Source: Virgibacillus_N oceani_A (GTDB taxonomy: Bacteria > Bacillota > Bacilli > Bacillales > Amphibacillaceae). From it: a DNA stretch of 64,000 nucleotides. Both the position numbers and the translations under genes were made by a program. The notes under the pieces are model-generated. The model was not told where the DNA came from and made no database searches. It saw nothing but the letters and a program-made list of their open reading frames with translations. The stretch's first letter is position 1. Each line of letters starts with the position of its first letter. The stretch lies in assembly GCA_041521345.1 (NCBI GenBank), contig JBGOHB010000003.1, one strand, 5' to 3'. Positions 34,691 to 43,718 of the stretch are shown here, one piece after another.

Positions 34691-35626
34691 TTGAAAAAAA
34701 TAATAACGGTACTGATACTTATTTTTGGTATTGGTATGCTATTGGTATCCTGCAGTAACGAGGATGAAGATCAGACAGCTGATTATAATGTATCTACAGA
34801 GAGCTATGAAAAAAGTGTGCAGGACGATGGGGCTACTTCAGGAACAGAGGAAGTAGAAATAGCTGATGTGGGGCAGGAGGATGAGGATTCAGGTGAAAGC
34901 AGTGATCTGCCTGAAGATGCAGAGGCAGGTCAACAGGACAGGAAAATCATTTATACGGCGGATATGCGGATTGAAGTCAGCGATTATCAGGAATCACTCC
35001 ATAGTCTCCAGTCGAGTATTTCCGAATACGCCGGTTATCTCGTGGAATCCTCGATGTATGAAGAAAACGAAAACAGTTTAACAAGTGGTTTTATAACTGC
35101 ACGTATCCCACAGGAGCATTTTGATGAATTTATTGAAGTAGTAGAGGATGGCAGTGACAGGGTGGTGGATAGTACTGTTTCCGGGCAGGATGTAACAGAG
35201 GAATACATTGATTTGGAGTCGCGGCTGAACTCAAAAGAAGTGGTGGAGGAGCGTCTGCTTTCTTTCATGGAACAAGCGGAAGAAACAGAGGATCTTTTAG
35301 CAATTTCCGATGACTTGGCAAATATTCAGGAAGAAATAGAAGAGATTACCGGACGGATGAATTACTTGCAGGATAAAACGGATCTGGCCACCGTGACAAT
35401 ACATATTGAGGAGAGAGATGTAAGGATATCCGGGGTTGGTGAAAATGATTTAAACACATGGGAAAAGACACAGGAGCAGTTTATGAAGAGCATTAATTTT
35501 CTGATCTCCGCTTTTTCCGGTTTGTTTGTTTTCTTGGTTGGCAACCTGCCGCTAATATTGCTGCTCGGGGTAATCGGGCTGATTGCATTTTTGATAGTAA
35601 GAAAACGAATGAAACGTGATGCGTAA
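34691..35626 (+). CDS. DUF4349 domain lipoprotein
   Basis: This 311-residue lipoprotein has a signal peptide (LKKIITVLILIFGIGML) and an L-V-S-C lipobox. An acidic linker covers residues 25-80. The DUF4349 domain follows: RKIIYTADMRIEV, then YAGYLVESS, then DVTEEYIDLESRLNSK, then a long coiled coil. A C-terminal membrane span with basic tail (KRMKR) anchors it a second time. TTG 34691 after AAGGGGTGG is chosen over GTG 34682, which lies inside that site. Function is unknown. It is followed by a strong terminator. Confidence 0.85.
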   Translation: MKKIITVLILIFGIGMLLVSCSNEDEDQTADYNVSTESYEKSVQDDGATSGTEEVEIADVGQEDEDSGESSDLPEDAEAGQQDRKIIYTADMRIEVSDYQESLHSLQSSISEYAGYLVESSMYEENENSLTSGFITARIPQEHFDEFIEVVEDGSDRVVDSTVSGQDVTEEYIDLESRLNSKEVVEERLLSFMEQAEETEDLLAISDDLANIQEEIEEITGRMNYLQDKTDLATVTIHIEERDVRISGVGENDLNTWEKTQEQFMKSINFLISAFSGLFVFLVGNLPLILLLGVIGLIAFLIVRKRMKRDA

Positions 35627-35628
35627 CT

Positions 35629-35663
35629 AAACAGGACGAGGAACATCCTTCCTCGTCCTGTTT
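35629..35663. terminator. Bidirectional terminator
   Basis: Two perfect 15-base arms (AAACAGGACGAGGAA and its complement) flank CATCC, with T-rich or A-rich flanks for both directions. It serves the convergent DUF4349 and TraB genes. Confidence 0.92.
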
Positions 35664-35674
35664 AATTTCCACCA

Positions 35675-36925
35675 CTAATGTATATGCTCTGCCTCGTACC
35701 CATCTTCTTCCAAAATAGATATGATGTGGGGTTCTTCAATTAAATGCAGGGTTCCAACGATAACAAAGTAGGTTAGATCATTTTCTTCTTCCAAAAATTC
35801 GGAGATTGTTTCTGCCATACCGTAGTTACGGTCATCATTTATTGCTTTCATAAATGCTTCATCTTCTTCCGACATTTCTACACCTTCATCAATAGTTGTG
35901 AGAGCAAGAAGTGCTTCAATGTCTCCTTCTGCATAAGCAGAAAGCAATGCCTGCATCTCCTCGTCATAGTCTTCCAGATCGATGAAAATATCTTTCAGCA
36001 TCTCTATCTGATATTCATCTGATGTATCAGCAAAAATACTTAGCTGTCCCTCGGCGGTCTCAAGGTCGATAATGTCTTTTCCATCCTCACTTGCCCTTGT
36101 GAGAAAATATTCATCTACCCCATATAAATAGCCGAGCTGTTCTGTCATGAACTGCTGAATGGTAGATGACAAAATCCATGGTTTATACATTTCCGCAAGT
36201 TCATATGGAAAACCAAGTTCCTCAAGCGTGGATACCAGTTCTGCATGTACATCTTCAGGAATATGATCCTCAATCGTCGTTCCATCCTGATAAGTGCCTA
36301 GCTCCATCATCGTTTCCTGCATTTCAAATGGGTTAATGGATGTGATATCAATCTCCGGAACAACAACATCGGATTCTGCATAAGCATTTTCAATTTCTGT
36401 ATGCATTGGATAAAATTCTTCCGGGCCTACATGCACCGTTCCTTGCAAGTACACGGTTGTTTCCTCATTTTCCACTTTCCATAAAAACCCACCAGGACCA
36501 TCATCTCTTCCAACGACTTCCGTTTCTTCTGTTTGGTGAACGACAACTCCCTGTTCGGATAGCTGATCCAGTATTTCCAGCTGTTCATCTGATTCAATGG
36601 GATTTTCTTCCACATTTACTTCATTCAAATTTTCAAGCTTCTGAAGTGGGGTGATATCGGTAATTTCATTATGTTCCAGCGAAAGTACTTGTAAATTATG
36701 TATTATGACTAAATCGCTGATGTCTGAAATATTATTTCCCGATAAATCCAGCTCCTCGATTTCCTCAAAATCTTCTTCGTATAAATCGCCTTCTTCTTTC
36801 TCGATCTCTTGCCGTAATGCTTCTTCAAGCTGCTCATCTCCGATTGTCACTGGCTCACCCGTTTGGCACGCTGCCAGGAAAAGCATTAGGAGAATCATGG
36901 TTAATCCAAATTTAACTTGTTTCAT
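35675..36925 (-). CDS. LRR-TraB/GumN fusion lipoprotein
   Basis: This 416-residue lipoprotein has the signal peptide KQVKFGLTMILLMLFLAAC. Residues 20-130 form a short leucine-rich-repeat domain of internalin style (LDLSGNNISDISDL, LSLEHNEITDITPL, NVEENPIESDEQL). From about residue 145 a TraB/GumN (PF01963) domain follows with G-T-V-H-V-G (about 165), a PEID segment and the closing G-T-L-H-L. In this superfamily (TIKI-like) the GxxH motifs bind metal for proteolysis. The start is ATG 36925. The partner and substrate are unknown. Confidence 0.85.
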   Translation of the reverse strand: MKQVKFGLTMILLMLFLAACQTGEPVTIGDEQLEEALRQEIEKEEGDLYEEDFEEIEELDLSGNNISDISDLVIIHNLQVLSLEHNEITDITPLQKLENLNEVNVEENPIESDEQLEILDQLSEQGVVVHQTEETEVVGRDDGPGGFLWKVENEETTVYLQGTVHVGPEEFYPMHTEIENAYAESDVVVPEIDITSINPFEMQETMMELGTYQDGTTIEDHIPEDVHAELVSTLEELGFPYELAEMYKPWILSSTIQQFMTEQLGYLYGVDEYFLTRASEDGKDIIDLETAEGQLSIFADTSDEYQIEMLKDIFIDLEDYDEEMQALLSAYAEGDIEALLALTTIDEGVEMSEEDEAFMKAINDDRNYGMAETISEFLEEENDLTYFVIVGTLHLIEEPHIISILEEDGYEAEHIH

Positions 36926-37100
36926 CTATAAAACACCTACTTTATAAAATTCCGGGGCAGCGGGTATCTAGCAATCTGCCCCAAAGATCAAAGTATGTTT
37001 ATAGTAACATTTTATGTGGACAGTGTGTATTTTTTGTTGGAAGAAATAGTGAAATAGGTTGGTTTATCGTGTATACTGATTAAAAAAGTTGGTGTTAGAA

Positions 37101-38132
37101 ATGTGGAGAAAACCGAAAAAACTGCAGCCTGGAGATAAAATTGCAACAGTCAGTCCCTCCTCGGGGGCTGCCGGAGAACCAGAGCTCAGGTGGCGGTATG
37201 AACAGGGTGTGAAAAGGCTGGAAGAGGTATTTGAACTAGAGGTGGTAGCGATGCCGAACAGTCTTAAAGGGGTAGACTATCTTTATAGACATCCAGAAGC
37301 CCGGGCACAGGATTTGATGGATGCGTTTAAAGATGAAAGCATTAAAGGAATTTTTGCAACGATTGGCGGGGATGACAGTATCCGGTTATTGCCGCATATT
37401 GACTTTGATGTCATACGGCAAAATCCGAAAGTATTTATGGGCTACTCTGATATCACAATTTCCCACCTGTTTTGTCATAAAGCAGGTCTATCCTCTTTTT
37501 ACGGACCGGCGATCATGACAGACTTTGCCGAAAATGTGGAAATGATACCCTATACAGTGGATATGGTGAAACGGACGTTGTTTTCCAATGAAGCAATTGG
37601 AGAAATTAAACCTGCAGAAGCATGGACGAGTGAGTTTCTCGAATGGGCAGAAGGAAATAAAAATAAACAACGGACAATGCAGATGAATAAGGGATATGAA
37701 ATTTTGCAAGGGAAGGGAGTTGTCGAAGGCCGTTTGATCGGCGGATGTATCGAAGTGCTGGAGTTTGCTAAAAGCACCGTGTTGTGGCCGGAAGAAAAGT
37801 ACTGGGAAAATAGTATATTATTTTTTGAAACTTCCGAGGAAAAGCCTGCACCGGGAATGCTGAAGTACTGGCTCAGGAATTATGCAGCTCAAGGTATTCT
37901 TCATAAAGCAAATGGAATGGTTTTCGGAAAATCGCAGGACGAGGAATATTATGAGGAATACAAAGAGGAAATTCTAACGGTGATGAAAGAGTATGGTCTG
38001 GAAGATTTGCCAATTCTTTATAATGCAAACTTTGGTCACACGGAACCTAAATTTATTTTGCCTTATGGAGCGAACGCTGAAATTGATTGTGAGAATAGGA
38101 GCTTCTCGATTTTGGAAAGTGGAGTGGAGTAA
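37101..38132 (+). CDS. S66 peptidase, MccF-like (LD-carboxypeptidase family)
   Basis: This 343-residue protein belongs to family S66. The Ser-Glu-His triad is placed as expected: Ser116 in MGYSDIT, Glu218 in IGGCIEVL and His313 in NFGHTEPK. The first half also has ATIGGDDSIRLLPHIDF. Its sequence is closer to MccF-type enzymes, which cut microcin C7 and related aminoacyl-sulfamoyl adenylates, than to LdcA, which trims peptidoglycan tetrapeptides. Either role is possible. ATG 37101 is chosen because upstream TTG 37089 would leave no ribosome binding site. Confidence 0.85.
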   Translation: MWRKPKKLQPGDKIATVSPSSGAAGEPELRWRYEQGVKRLEEVFELEVVAMPNSLKGVDYLYRHPEARAQDLMDAFKDESIKGIFATIGGDDSIRLLPHIDFDVIRQNPKVFMGYSDITISHLFCHKAGLSSFYGPAIMTDFAENVEMIPYTVDMVKRTLFSNEAIGEIKPAEAWTSEFLEWAEGNKNKQRTMQMNKGYEILQGKGVVEGRLIGGCIEVLEFAKSTVLWPEEKYWENSILFFETSEEKPAPGMLKYWLRNYAAQGILHKANGMVFGKSQDEEYYEEYKEEILTVMKEYGLEDLPILYNANFGHTEPKFILPYGANAEIDCENRSFSILESGVE

Positions 38133-38175
38133 GTTTGGAAAGACGCTGTTTGTATGGGTGGCGTCTTTGTTTACT

Positions 38176-38690
38176 TTACTCTTTTATGTCTGGAATATTT
38201 TCTGCGATTTCTGCCATCGTGAAGTTAACGCAGTGGATGTTAGGTGAAGTGATGGATTCATTTTGTTGAAAGATATTATGAAGTTCATACTGGCCATTTA
38301 CCAAAACAAATTGCTCTAAAATAAAGGATTCCGGGTCAACAATCCAATATTCCGGTACAGCATAATTTGCATATGTTTTTCGTTTGTCAATTTTATCTCT
38401 TTTTAAAGTAGATGGGGAAAGGATTTCAACGACAAGGTCAGGAACACCAGTGATCCCTCGTTTTTTTATAATACCTTTTCTGTCACGTCTTCTTCGCAGC
38501 TTTTTGTTAGATTTTTTTGAATTTCAAAGTGTATCATTTGATGATTGGATGATGGTCCAGGACTCATCAGTTCCAATTGACCTTGTACCAGTTCATAGCG
38601 ATTCCCGTCATCGATTGCGGCATAGTCATCATAGGTCAGTGAACTCTCTTTTACTTCGTGGGTTTTTTTAGATTTATTATTGCTGTTCAT
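38176..38690 (-). pseudogene. Uma2 family (DUF820) gene with internal deletion and frameshift
   Basis: Uma2 proteins have a PD-(D/E)XK-like nuclease fold. The 5' part reads YDDYAAIDDGNRYELVQGQL, then MSPGPSSNHQ, in one frame. After a shift near 38470 the 3' part reads KRGITGVPDLVVEILSPST, LKRDKIDKRKTYANY, VPEYWIVDPES and ends NIPDIKE at 38176. About 30 residues between (the V-R-Q-P-D block) are missing. The start is ATG 38690 with no strong ribosome binding site. The gene is inactive. Confidence 0.85.
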
Positions 38691-38924
38691 TTGGCTTCAC
38701 CCCCCTCTATAATTTCATTTATTATATCATAGTTTGCATAAGCTCTCATCATGGATGGATAATATTCAAACTTAAGAAGATAAGTGGTATGAGTAAGCCA
38801 ATATCGGGAATAAGAAAACCAAACTTTCTTTTTTGACAACCTTACTTGCAGATGATAAACTGAATTCATAATATCGTAATTAAAATAATGAATGAGCTAA
38901 ACCTATAAAACTGGAGGCTATGAC

Positions 38925-39911
38925 ATGAACGAACTAAAAGGTATTCACCACGTAACCGCGATTACAAGCAGTGCGGAAAAGAACTATGAATTTTTCACGT
39001 ATGTACTGGGGATGCGTCTGGTGAAGAAAACAGTAAATCAGGATGACATACAGACTTACCACTTATTTTTTGCCGATGATACTGGCAGCCCGGGAACAGA
39101 TATGACATTCTTTGATTTTCCGGGGATTCCGAAAGGCTCGCATGGAACGAATGAGATTTTTAAAACATCCTTCCGTGTGCCAAGCGATGCAGCTATTGAT
39201 TATTGGGTAAAGCGGTTCGACAGACTGGAAGTAAAACATAACGGTGTAAAAGAGCAATTTGGCAAAAAGACCCTTTCCTTCATCGACTTTGATGATCAGC
39301 AGTATCAATTAATTTCAGATGAGAATAATGAAGGCGTGGCATCCGGTACACCATGGCAGGATGGACCAATCCCGCTTGAATACGCCATTACAGGGCTTGG
39401 GCCGTTGTTTGTACGCATCTCTGACTTTGACTATTTTAAACAAATGATGGAGAAGGTGCTGCTGTTTAAAGAAATTGACCAGGATGGCTCTTTCCATTTG
39501 TTTGAAGTAGGGGAAGGCGGAAACGGAGCGCAGGTTGTCGTGGAATACAATGCCGTGCTGCCAAATGCCATGCAGGGATATGGAACGGTGCATCATGCGG
39601 CTTTCCGTGTAGAAGACCGCTCCGTTCTGGAAGAATGGCAAAAGCATTTGGAAGGGATAGGCTTACAGACGTCCGGTTTTGTTGATCGTTTCTTCTTTGG
39701 ATCCCTGTACTCCAGAGTGGCACCGCAAATTTTATTTGAATTTGCCACGGATGGGCCAGGATTCATGGGAGATGAGCCGTATGAAACACTTGGGGAAAAA
39801 CTGTCCCTGCCACCATTCCTTGAACCAAAACGGGATAGGATTGAAGAGATGGTGCGACCGATTGATACGGTGAGAAGTACGAAGGATATTGAAAAAGAGT
39901 ATGAAGTTTAA
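38925..39911 (+). CDS. Ring-cleaving dioxygenase, MhqO-type (VOC)
   Basis: This 328-residue protein has two VOC modules. Metal ligands of the catalytic site can be placed: His8/His9 in GIHHVTAI, His in TVHHAAFRV (about 218) and Glu in LFEFATDGPGF (about 272). It is closest in style to Bacillus MhqO/MhqA/MhqE, ring-cleaving dioxygenases induced by quinones and hydroquinones under MhqR. No MhqR gene is nearby. The start is ATG 38925 after CTGGAGG. It is a single gene with a strong terminator. Confidence 0.88.
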   Translation: MNELKGIHHVTAITSSAEKNYEFFTYVLGMRLVKKTVNQDDIQTYHLFFADDTGSPGTDMTFFDFPGIPKGSHGTNEIFKTSFRVPSDAAIDYWVKRFDRLEVKHNGVKEQFGKKTLSFIDFDDQQYQLISDENNEGVASGTPWQDGPIPLEYAITGLGPLFVRISDFDYFKQMMEKVLLFKEIDQDGSFHLFEVGEGGNGAQVVVEYNAVLPNAMQGYGTVHHAAFRVEDRSVLEEWQKHLEGIGLQTSGFVDRFFFGSLYSRVAPQILFEFATDGPGFMGDEPYETLGEKLSLPPFLEPKRDRIEEMVRPIDTVRSTKDIEKEYEV

Positions 39912-39916
39912 AGGGT

Positions 39917-39961
39917 AAAAACAGGCGATTTTCGGCTTTCTGCTGAAAATCGCCTGTTTTA
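39917..39961 (+). terminator. Intrinsic terminator
   Basis: AAACAGGCGATTTTC pairs with GAAAATCGCCTGTTT around a ten-base loop, followed by T-rich sequence. It ends the dioxygenase gene and may also serve the convergent minus-strand operon. Confidence 0.85.
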
Positions 39962-39981
39962 TTGCATGTAACCAGGTAAGG

Positions 39982-40146
39982 TTATTTTTTCTTGCTTTTC
40001 AGCATATTCACTCCAATGTAAGCAATCACACCGCCCAGCAGCAATGAACCCCACATCACCCAATCGAACGCTCCTCTCACAGCACTCACAATCAAAAATG
40101 TAAAAGTAAATCCCAATAAAGTACTAATGAATGCAGAAAATCTCAT
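39982..40146 (-). CDS. Small two-span membrane protein, 54 aa
   Basis: A well-formed small gene: ATG 40146 after AGGAGG, 54 codons and TAA 39982. The peptide MRFSAFISTLLGFTFTF...VMWGSLLLGGVIAYIGV ends in KSKKK and has two hydrophobic segments. It starts 13 bp after the beta-propeller gene stop, so it is the last gene of the PadR-led operon. Function unknown. Confidence 0.75.
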   Translation of the reverse strand: MRFSAFISTLLGFTFTFLIVSAVRGAFDWVMWGSLLLGGVIAYIGVNMLKSKKK

Positions 40147-40158
40147 TCTCGCAGCCTC

Positions 40159-41181
40159 CTATGATTCCTCGTTCTCAGGCATTTCGATATGCAGTCGCTT
40201 TTGCTCCTGCCCATCTATATTTATTTCCCAGTATTGGTAATCAGTCTCCTTTTGTGCAAACTGTTTATCCAATGTCACAATCAGCTTATCGCCTTCATGA
40301 AAAAATACTGGTTCCGTCACATGCTCACGGAAGTTGGTAATTGGTTCCGCCTGGTAATTATTTAAATCCATCAGAAAAGCTTCGTATATAAAAGTGCCGT
40401 TTTCATCTGTTGCAGTAACATCTGAAAAAGCGATTTGCTCCCCGTCTGGTGATAAGGCCGGTGAAGAAATGATCGGCGCTTCTGATGCAAAATCACCGAT
40501 CGGAACGGGGGAGGTCTCTGCGTTGTTTTCAAGGGATATAAAAATGATACGATCACTCTGATCATAACTTTTAAACATAAGCTGCTCTCCATCCGGTGTC
40601 ACTGCCAGCGCAGACATGTCATAAGCATCTTTATTCGTGATCTGCTGCGTTTCTTTTGTGTTCAGATCCATTTGATAAATATCGAAACCATGTGGCCTTT
40701 CCTGAGCAATGGGGGAATAATTTTCAAACACCCCGGCTTGAAGAAAGTATATGACATCTCCATCAGGAGAAAACACCGCTTCCGTTACTAAACCGCCACC
40801 TGAAGTCAGCTCTTCAACCTCGTTGGTTGCAAGGTCCATAAGCATGACCTCGCCATGTGGACCTTCCTCTTCCTCCCATTGTCTGACAAAAGTGATTGCC
40901 TCCCCGTCCGGAGAAAACTTAGGATTGATATAGGAATCGCCTTCATCGGGCTGTGCGAGTAGTTCCGCCTTTCCACCGGTGACAGGGACTGTATACAATG
41001 CGGCCTCCCCTTCATGGTAGTAGGAAAAAACAAGTGTTTCATCATTTGGTGAAATATCTGTTGCGGCGCCGTAGCCTGTAAACCCGTCGGGAACATCTGC
41101 AAATAAGGTGGCACTCCATAAAAGGAGAAATAAAACGAGCATTCCCGATATAAAAAATATATTTTTCTTTTTCAAAGTCAT
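40159..41181 (-). CDS. TolB-like beta-propeller protein, membrane-anchored
   Basis: This 340-residue protein has an N-terminal membrane anchor (KKKNIFFISGMLVLFLLLW) followed by about five PD40/WD40-like blades. Each blade carries an S-P-D-G-E motif: KFSPDGEAITFVRQ, VFSPDGDVIYFLQ, AVTPDGEQLMFKS and ALSPDGEQIAFSD. The fold resembles TolB and DPP-type propellers used for protein or peptide binding outside the membrane. The start is ATG 41181 after AGGAGGT. It follows the permease-prefix gene by 30 bp, in an operon with PadR. Confidence 0.82.
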   Translation of the reverse strand: MTLKKKNIFFISGMLVLFLLLWSATLFADVPDGFTGYGAATDISPNDETLVFSYYHEGEAALYTVPVTGGKAELLAQPDEGDSYINPKFSPDGEAITFVRQWEEEEGPHGEVMLMDLATNEVEELTSGGGLVTEAVFSPDGDVIYFLQAGVFENYSPIAQERPHGFDIYQMDLNTKETQQITNKDAYDMSALAVTPDGEQLMFKSYDQSDRIIFISLENNAETSPVPIGDFASEAPIISSPALSPDGEQIAFSDVTATDENGTFIYEAFLMDLNNYQAEPITNFREHVTEPVFFHEGDKLIVTLDKQFAQKETDYQYWEINIDGQEQKRLHIEMPENEES

Positions 41182-41211
41182 AGGTAAACCTCCTGAAAGC
41201 ACAGTCAAAAA

Positions 41212-42078
41212 TTAAATAATGATAAGGATAGCATAAGGCACCATGATGGCAAGTATTGAAAACAAAAGTCCGCTAACTATCGAAATAACCGGTTTTTTTG
41301 CAATAAATTTCATCTGATATTTATAAAATACAAACCAAGCCACGATGGGAATGAGCGGGTAAAGCGCCATTGTAGTCCATCCTGTAAATAACAAACTCCC
41401 CCAAAGGAAAAACAAGGCAATGGCAATCACCATGATCCCAAAGAGTAAATTTAGCGTGTAGCCTATTTTTATTTCGAGTCTCTTGCGGGATTCCCCTTCT
41501 TTTGGCGTGGCTGTGGAATAATACGAATTCCTGAATATAAACACAAGCCCTAAACCAATTAGCAGGATTAAATAAATGAGTAATAAAAATACCTGCTGCA
41601 TAGGCATACCCTGGACTAAAATAAATGTGATTGCGTGCCAGATAAGATGAGCCATCACCACAACATGCAGAAAATAAGGATGCCTTCCAGCAAAAGCAAT
41701 GTTGATCGCAGCCAATGTTACGAACGTTCCTGCGATCAGTTGAATAGCCAGCCAAGCAACGGAAGGATCCTGCAAAACAATTAACGTATATAAATGAAAC
41801 AAGATACCAAATAATATGGATGCAATTCCGATGATGTACAACAATCCGCGTTGCCACGGGTACATCGATTCCTGCAATCCCTGCCCGATCATTTTAGACC
41901 CGCCAAATTCTGCTATTGCCTGTTTTTCCGCTTCTTTATCCGAATGTCCCGTTGCCAGAAAATATTCTTTTAAATCCTGCAAATGACTCATTAATTCTTC
42001 TTCTATTTCTTTCCGTTCTTCAGCAGCACACTGTGTTTCTTTAAGTACGTGCCGGGTGTATCTTTCCATCGGACTCAT
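41212..42078 (-). CDS. Permease-prefix-domain membrane protein
   Basis: This 288-residue protein begins with a helical permease-prefix-like domain (ERYTRHVLKETQCAAEERKE, then EIEEELMSHLQDL, then EAEKQAIAEFGG) and continues with about eight membrane spans. The ATG at 42078 overlaps the PadR stop (ATGA) and follows GGAGGAATTG. PadR plus prefix-domain pairs are common in Bacillaceae and usually lead ABC or export cassettes. Here no ATPase follows, only a beta-propeller and a small membrane protein. Function unknown. Confidence 0.78.
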   Translation of the reverse strand: MSPMERYTRHVLKETQCAAEERKEIEEELMSHLQDLKEYFLATGHSDKEAEKQAIAEFGGSKMIGQGLQESMYPWQRGLLYIIGIASILFGILFHLYTLIVLQDPSVAWLAIQLIAGTFVTLAAINIAFAGRHPYFLHVVVMAHLIWHAITFILVQGMPMQQVFLLLIYLILLIGLGLVFIFRNSYYSTATPKEGESRKRLEIKIGYTLNLLFGIMVIAIALFFLWGSLLFTGWTTMALYPLIPIVAWFVFYKYQMKFIAKKPVISIVSGLLFSILAIMVPYAILIII

Positions 42079-42398
42079 GACAATTCCTCCGACGTCTTTT
42101 TGATTAAACGATCCACGCTCTTCCATTCGCTGATTTTTGTTTCCAAAACAGTTCTTCCTTCATCGGTGATTTGATAGTATTTTCGTCTGCCTTTTTCTGT
42201 TTCTGACCAGTATGAACGAAGCCAAGTTTTCTTCTCCATTCTCTTCAAGGCAGGATATAATGTACCTTCACTCATACTGTACAGCTGATCGCTTTTTTCT
42301 TTCAAAATTTTTACCATGTCATAGCCGTACATATCTTTTCCGGCCAGTAAATTGAGCAATAAAATATCGATGCTACCCTTCATGATTTCACGGTCCAT
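42075..42398 (-). CDS. PadR family transcriptional regulator
   Basis: This is a 107-residue short PadR protein. It has DREIMKGSIDILLLNLLAGK, then MYGYDMVKIL, SEGTLYPALKRMEKK and RKYYQITDEGR, the full winged helix with its beta wing, plus a brief C-terminal helix. The start is ATG 42398 after AAAGGAGG; a longer frame from 42500 runs across the operator. It overlaps the next gene by four bases. A strong dyad just upstream is its likely autoregulatory site. Confidence 0.9.
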   Translation of the reverse strand: MDREIMKGSIDILLLNLLAGKDMYGYDMVKILKEKSDQLYSMSEGTLYPALKRMEKKTWLRSYWSETEKGRRKYYQITDEGRTVLETKISEWKSVDRLIKKTSEELS

Positions 42399-42421
42399 GT
42401 GTGGATTCCTCCTTTTCAGTG

Positions 42422-42457
42422 TACATTGTAACACGATGTATGTCGTTATACAATGTA
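42422..42457 (-). promoter_or_regulatory. PadR-type operator, long dyad
   Basis: TACATTGTAACACGA (42422-42436) and TCGTTATACAATGTA (42443-42457) are inverted copies with two mismatches around a six-base centre. It lies 25-60 bp before the PadR start. The half-site TACATTGTA/TACAATGTA differs from the TACTCAGTA and TAATATTACAC sites of the other two PadR systems in this window. Confidence 0.75.
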
Positions 42458-42560
42458 TATTAAAAAGTAATTCAGTAAGGTTTTCCTTTCTCCTTAACAC
42501 AACCCCCAGTTTCAGGGAAGAACACTTATTGAACTAACAAGACAGAGGGGAGCTGTAACA

Positions 42561-42692
42561 TTGATTTGGGCTATATTACTAATCCTTCTAATCCCTATTC
42601 ACTACTTTATATTAAAGAGTAAATCGAAACGAATACTGAATTATTTTCATTATTATCTGTTACTTAAGAAAAAGCATCATTCTTTACCGTAA
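42561..42692 (+). CDS. Small membrane peptide preceding the sigma gene, 43 aa
   Basis: The frame starts at TTG 42561, eight bases after GAGGGGAG, and reads IWAILLILLIPIHYFILKSK, then a basic tail to TAA 42692. It has one membrane span. It overlaps the region where the sigma gene's upstream frame opens, and that frame is +1 relative to this one. It could be a separate leader peptide or the displaced N terminus of the sigma protein after a frameshift. Confidence 0.45.
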   Translation: MIWAILLILLIPIHYFILKSKSKRILNYFHYYLLLKKKHHSLP

Positions 42693-42723
42693 GGACCAAC
42701 TAAGGGATCCCTTTTCATTTTTC

Positions 42724-43200
42724 ATCAATCCATTAGAACGCATTGAAGAAATCTATAAAGCGCATTATGTTTATTTAAGAAATTTCTTAATCGGATTAAC
42801 GAAAAATGATGAGGTTGGAGATGATATTATTCAGGAGTTATTTGCAAAAATCCTGGTAAATCCATCAAGTATTCTGGAAGTTACTTACATGAAAAGTTGG
42901 TTAGTAAGGGGAGCAAAGAACACACTTTTGGATTATTATAAAAAGAAAAAACCGGAACTGCTAAAAGATGAAAATATGATTGAATCTATATTAATCAATA
43001 ACCAGACAGCGGAAGTAAGGACTTTGGTAAATCAGCAAATTCATACAGTTTTGGAAGGGTTAAATGTTACGGATAGGGCAATCCTACTTGCTAAAGTATA
43101 TTACGGCTATGATTACCAGAAAATTAGCGAATTGCTCAACATCCCTGTTTCTACTTTAAAATCCAAAGTGTTCAGAATGAGAAAGCAATTGGCTAAATAG
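42724..43200 (+). CDS. ECF-type RNA polymerase sigma factor, start unresolved
   Basis: Region 2 is clear (NPLERIEEIYKAHYVYLRNF, then DDIIQELFAKILVNP, SWLVRGAKNTLLDYYKKKK) and so is region 4 (VTDRAILLAKVYYGYDYQKI, SELLNIPVSTLKSKVFRMRK). The only ATG in frame (42889) would cut off most of region 2. The frame is open upstream to TGA at 42637 but has no ATG, GTG or TTG. The conserved part begins at about 42724, given here as an approximate start. It is followed after 10 bp by a zinc-type anti-sigma gene. It may use a rare start or be frameshifted. Confidence 0.75.
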   Translation: MNPLERIEEIYKAHYVYLRNFLIGLTKNDEVGDDIIQELFAKILVNPSSILEVTYMKSWLVRGAKNTLLDYYKKKKPELLKDENMIESILINNQTAEVRTLVNQQIHTVLEGLNVTDRAILLAKVYYGYDYQKISELLNIPVSTLKSKVFRMRKQLAK

Positions 43201-43210
43201 AGGTGATTAT

Positions 43211-43702
43211 ATGGATGATAATCAAAAGGTTCATCTATTAACCAAAGAGTTGATTCCTGTTATCGATGATTTAGATGATGAGGCAAAACAAGTCGTTTTG
43301 AATCATATTCACGACTGTAGGGAATGTCAGCAATTATATACGAATGTAATCGAGCTTGAAGAAAGCTATCCAAAATCAGCAGCATCCGATGAGGTGGAGA
43401 TAAGGCCATTAAAAAAATTGGTACAGTTCAATCGAGGTCTGAAATCACTTTTAATTTTCATCAGGGCGATGATTTTGTTTTATATTATTTATTCAGGATG
43501 GCGTTTTTATGATTGGGAGACCTCTGCACAAGCAGCAATTGAGTATGTTCAGGGATTAACTTTTTTGTTTTATTTCCCGGCTGCTTTATTTTTAATCATA
43601 TTCACTTTAATTTTTTTCAATAAAAAGTGGCTATGGATCTCTGTAATCATAGATACGATTATTATTTTGTTTATTGGCCGTTTAGTAACGCTTTTTATAT
43701 AA
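43211..43702 (+). CDS. Zinc-type anti-sigma factor
   Basis: This 163-residue protein has the ZAS-type H-x3-C-x2-C motif (His32, Cys36, Cys39 in NHIHDCRECQQ) in a cytoplasmic N-terminal domain. Two or three membrane spans follow (from about residue 80). ZAS proteins hold their partner ECF sigma until a signal arrives. The start is ATG 43211 after AGAGGTG, 10 bp behind the sigma gene. The domain order and position make the pairing secure. The signal is unknown. Confidence 0.85.
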   Translation: MDDNQKVHLLTKELIPVIDDLDDEAKQVVLNHIHDCRECQQLYTNVIELEESYPKSAASDEVEIRPLKKLVQFNRGLKSLLIFIRAMILFYIIYSGWRFYDWETSAQAAIEYVQGLTFLFYFPAALFLIIFTLIFFNKKWLWISVIIDTIIILFIGRLVTLFI

Positions 43703-43718
43703 ATCGGAGGTGTGTCTA

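Noticed and set aside
36953..36982. GGGGCAG/CTGCCCC hairpin between the TraB and MccF genes as a terminator.
   Set aside because: The flanking genes are divergent and no T-run follows; its role is unclear.
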